The position numbers and the translations under genes are program-made. Below, in pieces: positions 58,882 through 64,000 of a stretch of 64,000 nucleotides of DNA. Source of the DNA: an uncultured Collinsella sp. (GTDB taxonomy: Bacteria > Actinomycetota > Coriobacteriia > Coriobacteriales > Coriobacteriaceae); assembly GCA_937943045.1 (NCBI GenBank), contig CALEBN010000006.1:26049-90048 (forward strand), in the 5' to 3' direction. The notes below the pieces were generated by a model that made no database searches, was not told the origin of the DNA, and saw only the letters and a program-made list of their open reading frames with translations. Every line of letters starts with the position of its first letter. Positions within the stretch are counted from its first letter, which is position 1.

Positions 58882-61698
58882 ATGGTTGTCGATAGTACGA
58901 TTCGATTTAACGACAGGATGGATGGTCCAAGCGTGAGTCTCGGCAGCAAACTATCCAATGCAAAGGTGTCCTTTGCGATATTTAAGCGCGACATTAAGCG
59001 ACTGCTTGTGAACCCCGTCGCCCTGGTGGTTACCCTAGGCGTGTGCGTTATTCCCTCGCTGTATGCCTGGTATAACATCGTGGCCAACTGGGATCCGTAC
59101 GGAAATACCCAGGGTATCAAGATTGCCATCGCCAACAACGATCGGGGCACCCAAAACGACCTGGTGGGCGATCTCAACGCGGGCGACCAGGTCGTCGATC
59201 AGCTCAAGGAGAACGATCAGCTGGGCTGGACCTTCGTCGATTCGGCGGCCGATGCCAAGGAGGGCGTCGAGAGTGGTGAGTACTATGCGGCCATCGTAAT
59301 CCCCAAGAACTTCTCGGATAACCTGGTTTCGATGCTCGACGGCAACTACCATCAGCCCAAGCTTACGTACTACGTCAATGAGAAGAAGAGCGCCATTGCA
59401 CCCAAGGTTACCGACACCGGTGCAAGTACCATCGAGAAGCAGATCAACTCGGAATTTGTCTCCACGGTGGGCGAGACCGTTGCCAGTATTGCCAAGGATG
59501 CCGGAGTCGATTTAAAGGACAAGGCAACCCAGACTCAGGACTCGCTGGCAAGTTCGGTGTCCGAGGCGTCCGACACCTTGGGCGAGGTGCGCGATTCGAT
59601 TGGCGATATGGATGCCGCCATCGATAAGACGAGTGGCGCTATCGCCTCGGCTGATGCGGCACTTGCCGGCTTGCAAGGCCAGGCACCGTCGCTGACGCAG
59701 GCGATCTCCCAGGGCAACGACCTGCTGAGCGAAGCTCGCACCACGGCGGGCAACTCCATCACCTCGCTCTCCAAGGCGCTCTCGGAAGGCAGCCTTGCGC
59801 TCACCAAGACGTCGGCCTCTGCGAACGCTGCCATCGGCAAGCTGACGGGCGCGGTCACATCTACGACCACCCGTATCGACAACTCGCTCGAGTCTCTTCA
59901 AGCGACGATCGACCACAATAAGGCCGTTATCGGGCACTTGGAGATTCTCGCCAATGACACGTCGACAGGTTCCGAGGAAATTGACGCGCGCATTGTATCG
60001 ACCATCGATTTGCTTCGAGAGCAGAATGAAAAGCTTCAGAGCATCAAGGACGGTCTGTCCGCGCAGTCGAGTGCCATGGCGAATGACGCAGCGGCTGTTT
60101 CGGGTGCCAGTGACGCTATCAATAACGCAATTCATACCGGTGCGACCAACCTTGGCCAAGCCCAGACGGACTTGGGCCAAAACGCGCTGCCGAAGGCCTC
60201 GAGCGCGCTCGACTCTTTTGCTGTCGTTTCGGGCGACCTGACCGGTATCGTCTCGGGTATGACACCTACACTTGCAAATGCGCGCGGCACGTTGGCGCAG
60301 CTTAGCGCTACGCTCGGCCAGGCCAAGACCACGCTGTCCCAGACCGATTCCTCGCTTGCCAAGGTCCAGGACAAGCTTGCAACCGCCGCCAATGACATCG
60401 CGGCGCTGCAGACCTCCGAGTCCATGGGCGAGCTGGCCGATCTGATGGGCGTCGATGTCAATGACGTGGCAGATTTCATGGCGTCTCCGGTTGAGTTGAC
60501 GTCCAAGTCAATCTATCCGGTCAAGAGCTTTGGCTCGGGCATCGCTCCCTTCTACACCAATCTGGCGCTTTGGGTGGGCGGCTATGTGCTCATCGCCATT
60601 TACAAGCTCGAGGTCGACCGTGAAGGTGTTGGCAGCTTTACGGCGCGCCAAGGCTACTTTGGCCGCTGGTTGCTCATGGTGATCCTGGGCGCGTTGCAGG
60701 CCATCATCGTTACGGTAGGCGATCTGGTGATTGGCGTGCAGTGCGTCAGCCCGCTGCTGTTCGTGCTGGGCGGCATCGCCATTTCGTTCACCTACGTCAA
60801 TATCATCTATGCGCTGTCCACCACGTTTAAGCATATCGGCAAGGCTATCGGCGTCATTCTCGTCATCGTGCAGATCCCGGGTTCGTCGGGCATGTACCCC
60901 ATCGAGATGATGCCCGGCTTCTTCCAGTGGCTGCACCCGCTGCTGCCCTTTACCTACGGCATCAATCTGCTGCGCGAGACGGTCGGCGGCATGTATTCGT
61001 TCAACTACCTGTTTAACCTGTGCATTCTGGGCGTGTTCTTGATCGTGGCGCTCTTTATCGGCCTGCAGCTGCGTCCGCTGCTGCTCAACCTTAACCTGCT
61101 CTTTGATAAACAGCTCTCCACGACCGGTATGATGATTTGCGAGTCCAACGACCTGCCGCGCCAGCGCTACTCGCTGCGCACGGCCATGCGCGTCATGCTC
61201 GATTCCGATTCGTACCGTCGCGAACTGCTCGATCATGCGGTCGCCTTTGAACATCGCTACCCGTACTACATCAAGGGCGGTTTTGCCGCCGTGGTGGGCG
61301 TTCAGGTCCTGCTCTTTGTCCTGTCGACGGTTCTCGATATCGACAATAACGGCAAGATCATCCTGCTTGTCATTTGGATCATCTCGGTTATTGCCATCTG
61401 CGGCTGGCTTATCAATATCGAATATATCCGAGCGAGCCTCAATACCCAGATGCGCATCTCGGCGCTTTCGGATGAGGACCTGCGTCGCGAGATGCGCGAA
61501 CACACGGCCGCCATTCCTGCCGCCCGCCACATGTTTGGCCTCAACGCCAGCGAGCGTGGTGCCAAGGGCGGCGATCAGTCCACGGGCCGCTTGCCGCATA
61601 TCGGCTCGCACCATAAATCTCAGGGCAGCGACAGCACAGCCACAAATGATGGAGATACCACCGCGCTTGGCAAGCACTCCAAAGGAGGTGAGGCATAA
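58882..61698 (+). CDS. YhgE/Pip family membrane protein (first copy)
   Basis: A 938-residue membrane protein. One helix near residues 43-63 (NPVALVVTLGVCVIPSLYAW, then WDPYGNTQGIKIAIAN) starts the family domain. A large external part rich in Ala/Ser/Thr helices follows (about 70-545). A five-helix ABC-2-like module lies at about 550-735. Two further helices at about 795-850 and a Gly/Ser/His-rich tail are extra. Family members include the phage infection protein of Lactococcus and ESX/type VII-linked YueB. ATG 58882 has no clear ribosome site; GTG 58933 after AGGATGG is a real alternative. Confidence 0.85.
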   Translation: MVVDSTIRFNDRMDGPSVSLGSKLSNAKVSFAIFKRDIKRLLVNPVALVVTLGVCVIPSLYAWYNIVANWDPYGNTQGIKIAIANNDRGTQNDLVGDLNAGDQVVDQLKENDQLGWTFVDSAADAKEGVESGEYYAAIVIPKNFSDNLVSMLDGNYHQPKLTYYVNEKKSAIAPKVTDTGASTIEKQINSEFVSTVGETVASIAKDAGVDLKDKATQTQDSLASSVSEASDTLGEVRDSIGDMDAAIDKTSGAIASADAALAGLQGQAPSLTQAISQGNDLLSEARTTAGNSITSLSKALSEGSLALTKTSASANAAIGKLTGAVTSTTTRIDNSLESLQATIDHNKAVIGHLEILANDTSTGSEEIDARIVSTIDLLREQNEKLQSIKDGLSAQSSAMANDAAAVSGASDAINNAIHTGATNLGQAQTDLGQNALPKASSALDSFAVVSGDLTGIVSGMTPTLANARGTLAQLSATLGQAKTTLSQTDSSLAKVQDKLATAANDIAALQTSESMGELADLMGVDVNDVADFMASPVELTSKSIYPVKSFGSGIAPFYTNLALWVGGYVLIAIYKLEVDREGVGSFTARQGYFGRWLLMVILGALQAIIVTVGDLVIGVQCVSPLLFVLGGIAISFTYVNIIYALSTTFKHIGKAIGVILVIVQIPGSSGMYPIEMMPGFFQWLHPLLPFTYGINLLRETVGGMYSFNYLFNLCILGVFLIVALFIGLQLRPLLLNLNLLFDKQLSTTGMMICESNDLPRQRYSLRTAMRVMLDSDSYRRELLDHAVAFEHRYPYYIKGGFAAVVGVQVLLFVLSTVLDIDNNGKIILLVIWIISVIAICGWLINIEYIRASLNTQMRISALSDEDLRREMREHTAAIPAARHMFGLNASERGAKGGDQSTGRLPHIGSHHKSQGSDSTATNDGDTTALGKHSKGGEA

Positions 61699-63888
61699 AT
61701 GAAGAACATCCTGCATCTGTTTAAGCGCGATGTCCAAAACGTGTCTCGCTCCGTGATCGGCTTGGTTGTCGTGATGGGCCTCATTATCGTACCGTGTCTG
61801 TACGCGTGGTTTAACATCGCCGGCAGCTGGGATCCGTACGGCAACACCGGCAATCTTAAGATCGCCGTGGTCAACACCGATGAGGGTTACGAGAGCGATT
61901 TGATCCCCGTCGAGGTTAACGTGGGCGAAAACGTGACCGCCACCCTACGCGGCAACGAGAGCTTCGATTGGGTTGTGCTCAACAATCGCGAAAAGGCTAT
62001 CGAGGGCGTTAAGTCGGGCGCGTACTATGCTGCCGTCGTTATCCCCAAAACGTTTAGCGCTGACATGATGACGCTTTTCTCGACCGACGTGAAGCATGCC
62101 GATATCGAGTTCTACGAGAATCAGAAGGCCAACGCCATTGCGCAGATCGTGACCGAGAAGGGTTCGAGCGCCGTCCAGAGCCAGGTTAACAAAACTTTTA
62201 CCGAGACCATTACGACGATCGGTCTTAAGACGGTGTCCAGCCTGCTCGATTACATGAGCACCGACCAGGTCAGCAACTTTATCGCCAACCTGTCCTCGAC
62301 GCTCGGCGATTCGGTCCAGGACCTGCAGGACGTTCAGGCCAGCGCAACGTCGCTTGCGGGCATTTTGAGCTCCACGTCCGATTCGCTGACGTCGGCGAGC
62401 GGTATGCTCCAGCAGACGGGTACGGTCGATGAGTCGACAAAGCAGCTCATGGAACATGCCAAAAGCGGCATCGATGATTCCAAAGAAGCGCTTAAGGCGG
62501 CAAACGATGCCATCGATGCCGCAATCGATGGAAGTGCGGGTTCGTTCGACAATGTGTCTGCCGAGTTCGCGAAGGCGTTCGACACCGCAAACCAGCATGT
62601 CCACCTTACGGTGTCCCAACTCAACGATGCCACTGCGGCCCTCAATGCGCGCGCCAAGGATATCGATACGGTGGCCGATCAGCTCCGCAGCCTTGCCGAC
62701 CAGGTGAGCGATGAGAATTTGAAGGACGGCCTCAAGTCCGCCGCGACGTCGCTGGGCAGAATCGCCGTTGAGTACCGCAACAATGCCAAGGATCTGGCGG
62801 CCACCGCGAAGTCTCTCTCCGATAGCATGGCCGAGGTCAACAACTCGCGTGCCGAGGTCGATCAGGCCATCGCCGATGCCAAGGCCGGCATCGCGGGTGC
62901 CAAATCCGATTACGATTCCACGTTCTCGGTTAAGGCCAAGGAGCTCAAGAAGACGGTTTCGGGCATTTTGGACTCGCTTGATGGCATCTCGGGCGATCTT
63001 GATAGCGCTGTTGCCGGTCTAACCGATGCATCCGGTTCGCTGGCAAAGGGCCTCTCCAAGGCTGCAAAGCTGGTCAACAAGGCTTCCGATCAGCTGGGTG
63101 AAGCGTCCGATAAGATCAGTGCCTTTAAGGACGAGCTCGACGGTGCCCTTATGTCGGACGATCTGGCCACGATTAAGACGATGATTGGCAATGATCCCGA
63201 GGGTCTGGCCGTGTCGCTTTCCGGTCCCGTCGCGCTCGATCGCAAGCCGGTCTATCCGATCCGCAATTACGGTTCGGCCATGGCGCCGTTCTATACGATC
63301 CTGTCGCTGTGGGTGGGCTCGATCGTGCTGGCAGCCATGATGAAGGTCTCGGTTGACGATGAGCTCATCAACGAGCTCATCCCCGTGCGCCTGCACGAGA
63401 TCTACCTGGGCCGCTACCTGTTCTTTGGAGGTCTGGCCCTGCTGCAGGCGACACTCGTGTGCGCGGGCGACATCCTGTTCTTTGGCATCCAATGCGACAA
63501 CCCGCTGCAGTTTGTGCTGGCGGGCTGGGTCGCGAGTCTCGTGTTCTCCAATATCGTCTACACGCTTACGGTTTCGTTTGGCGATATCGGCAAGGCTTTG
63601 GCCGTTGTGCTGCTGGTCATGCAGGTCGGCGGTTCGGGCGGTACGTTCCCCATCGAGATGACCGGCCCTGTGTTCCAGGCGATCTATCCGTTCCTGCCGT
63701 TTACTCACGGCATCAACGCCATGCACGCCGCCATGGCCGGTGCCTACCATATGGAGTATTGGATTGAGCTAGGCATTCTGGCGAGCTATCTGATTCCGTC
63801 GCTGGCACTGGGTGTCGTCTTCCGCCGCCCGGTCATCAAAGCCAACGACTGGATCATCGAAAAGCTGGAATCGACAAAGCTAATTTAG
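61699..63888 (+). CDS. YhgE/Pip family membrane protein (second copy)
   Basis: A 729-residue paralogue of the upstream protein with the same layout: helix at about 18-40 (SVIGLVVVMGLIIVPCLYAW, WDPYGNTGNLKIAVVN), an external helical part (about 45-525) and five C-terminal helices (530-715). It lacks the extra C-terminal domain of the first copy. AAAGGAGGTGAG lies just upstream of ATG 61699, and the upstream gene ends only 1 bp before, so both are co-translated. The pair could form a hetero-complex. Confidence 0.9.
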   Translation: MKNILHLFKRDVQNVSRSVIGLVVVMGLIIVPCLYAWFNIAGSWDPYGNTGNLKIAVVNTDEGYESDLIPVEVNVGENVTATLRGNESFDWVVLNNREKAIEGVKSGAYYAAVVIPKTFSADMMTLFSTDVKHADIEFYENQKANAIAQIVTEKGSSAVQSQVNKTFTETITTIGLKTVSSLLDYMSTDQVSNFIANLSSTLGDSVQDLQDVQASATSLAGILSSTSDSLTSASGMLQQTGTVDESTKQLMEHAKSGIDDSKEALKAANDAIDAAIDGSAGSFDNVSAEFAKAFDTANQHVHLTVSQLNDATAALNARAKDIDTVADQLRSLADQVSDENLKDGLKSAATSLGRIAVEYRNNAKDLAATAKSLSDSMAEVNNSRAEVDQAIADAKAGIAGAKSDYDSTFSVKAKELKKTVSGILDSLDGISGDLDSAVAGLTDASGSLAKGLSKAAKLVNKASDQLGEASDKISAFKDELDGALMSDDLATIKTMIGNDPEGLAVSLSGPVALDRKPVYPIRNYGSAMAPFYTILSLWVGSIVLAAMMKVSVDDELINELIPVRLHEIYLGRYLFFGGLALLQATLVCAGDILFFGIQCDNPLQFVLAGWVASLVFSNIVYTLTVSFGDIGKALAVVLLVMQVGGSGGTFPIEMTGPVFQAIYPFLPFTHGINAMHAAMAGAYHMEYWIELGILASYLIPSLALGVVFRRPVIKANDWIIEKLESTKLI

Positions 63889-63963
63889 TGCGGCAACGTT
63901 AACGCTGATGTAGCACTAATGCCAGCGAGCGAGCCGCATTTGCGCCAAGGTGACGTGAAATGA

Positions 63964-63993
63964 AAGGGCGCTGACCTTCTGGTCGCGCCCTTG
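63964..63993 (+). terminator. Terminator after the YhgE/Pip pair
   Basis: AAGGGCGC/GCGCCCTT arms with a TGACC/GGTC extension. The T-run is poor (TTGAAATT), so efficiency is uncertain. Confidence 0.55.
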
Positions 63994-64000
63994 AAATTGA

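Overview
This 64 kb window comes from a high-GC, monoderm actinobacterial chromosome. The most likely source is the Coriobacteriia, close to Collinsella. That placement is inferred from overall composition and gene content: GC-rich codons, a Tad/Flp pilus locus without a secretin, two YhgE/Pip proteins, a CpsB-type PHP phosphatase with a BY-kinase, a VanRS-like pair, and no outer-membrane genes. No ribosomal RNA is present, so the placement rests on protein flavour alone.

Layout. 1-1369: end of an M32 carboxypeptidase gene (minus strand). 1503-5467: T-box riboswitch and pheST. 5590-8425: a metal ECF transporter (cbiM/nikM, Q, O) behind a promoter that carries a NikR-like operator. 8505-10423: a zinc-phospholipase-like protein convergent with a nuclease-like protein of unknown function. 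10842-12302: pyruvate kinase (minus). 12744-15425: Ca2+-type P-ATPase with a structured leader. 15676-16860: rsgA. 17113-26718: a compact Tad pilus operon (cpaB-like, tadZ, tadA, tadB, tadC, flp, minor pilins, a TadG-like protein, DUF192). 26777-27327: a toxin-antitoxin-like pair. 27463-27773: tRNA-Phe with a peculiar tail repeat. 28016-36207: a degenerate GH5 protein, rsmI, metG, rsmA, a TatD nuclease, tRNA-Leu with a tail repeat, an SPFH protein, rlmH and proC. 36365-38484: a small membrane protein (minus), serS and a small unknown gene. 38562-39580: three identical tRNA-Arg(ACG) genes with tail repeats. 39678-45067: lineage-specific genes (TPR-like protein, AAA ATPase, tRNA-Ser, TM2 protein). 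45154-54654: D,D-carboxypeptidase divergent from a VanRS-like pair, pstB, a PhoB/PhoR-like pair, a Wzz/BY-kinase/PHP-phosphatase cassette and a GNAT enzyme. 54684-56207: an IS110/IS1111-like insertion sequence. 56417-63888: htpG and two adjacent YhgE/Pip membrane proteins.

The most unusual feature is a family of about 186-190 bp repeats behind tRNA genes. After tRNA-Phe, tRNA-Leu(CAG) and two of the three tRNA-Arg(ACG) genes, the tRNA 3' end plus its terminator is duplicated downstream. The two copies flank a GC-rich hairpin-forming core of about 90-125 bp. The core starts with an inverted copy of that tRNA's own T-arm and is clearly related between tRNAs of different specificity. A decayed trace lies behind tRNA-Ser. 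The arrangement resembles the rtT/tyrT repeats of E. coli, but spread over several isoacceptors. The tRNA promoters also share an A/T-rich motif just upstream of the -35 box.

Genes that plausibly work together: pheST under T-box control by uncharged tRNA-Phe; the ECF metal importer under a NikR-type repressor; the Tad genes making one surface pilus; and wall or envelope control by dacA with the VanRS-like pair, pstB with PhoBR-like regulators, and the Wzz/kinase/phosphatase cassette, whose glycosyltransferases are not in this window. Regulatory-site calls come from reading the sequence by eye and are hypotheses.
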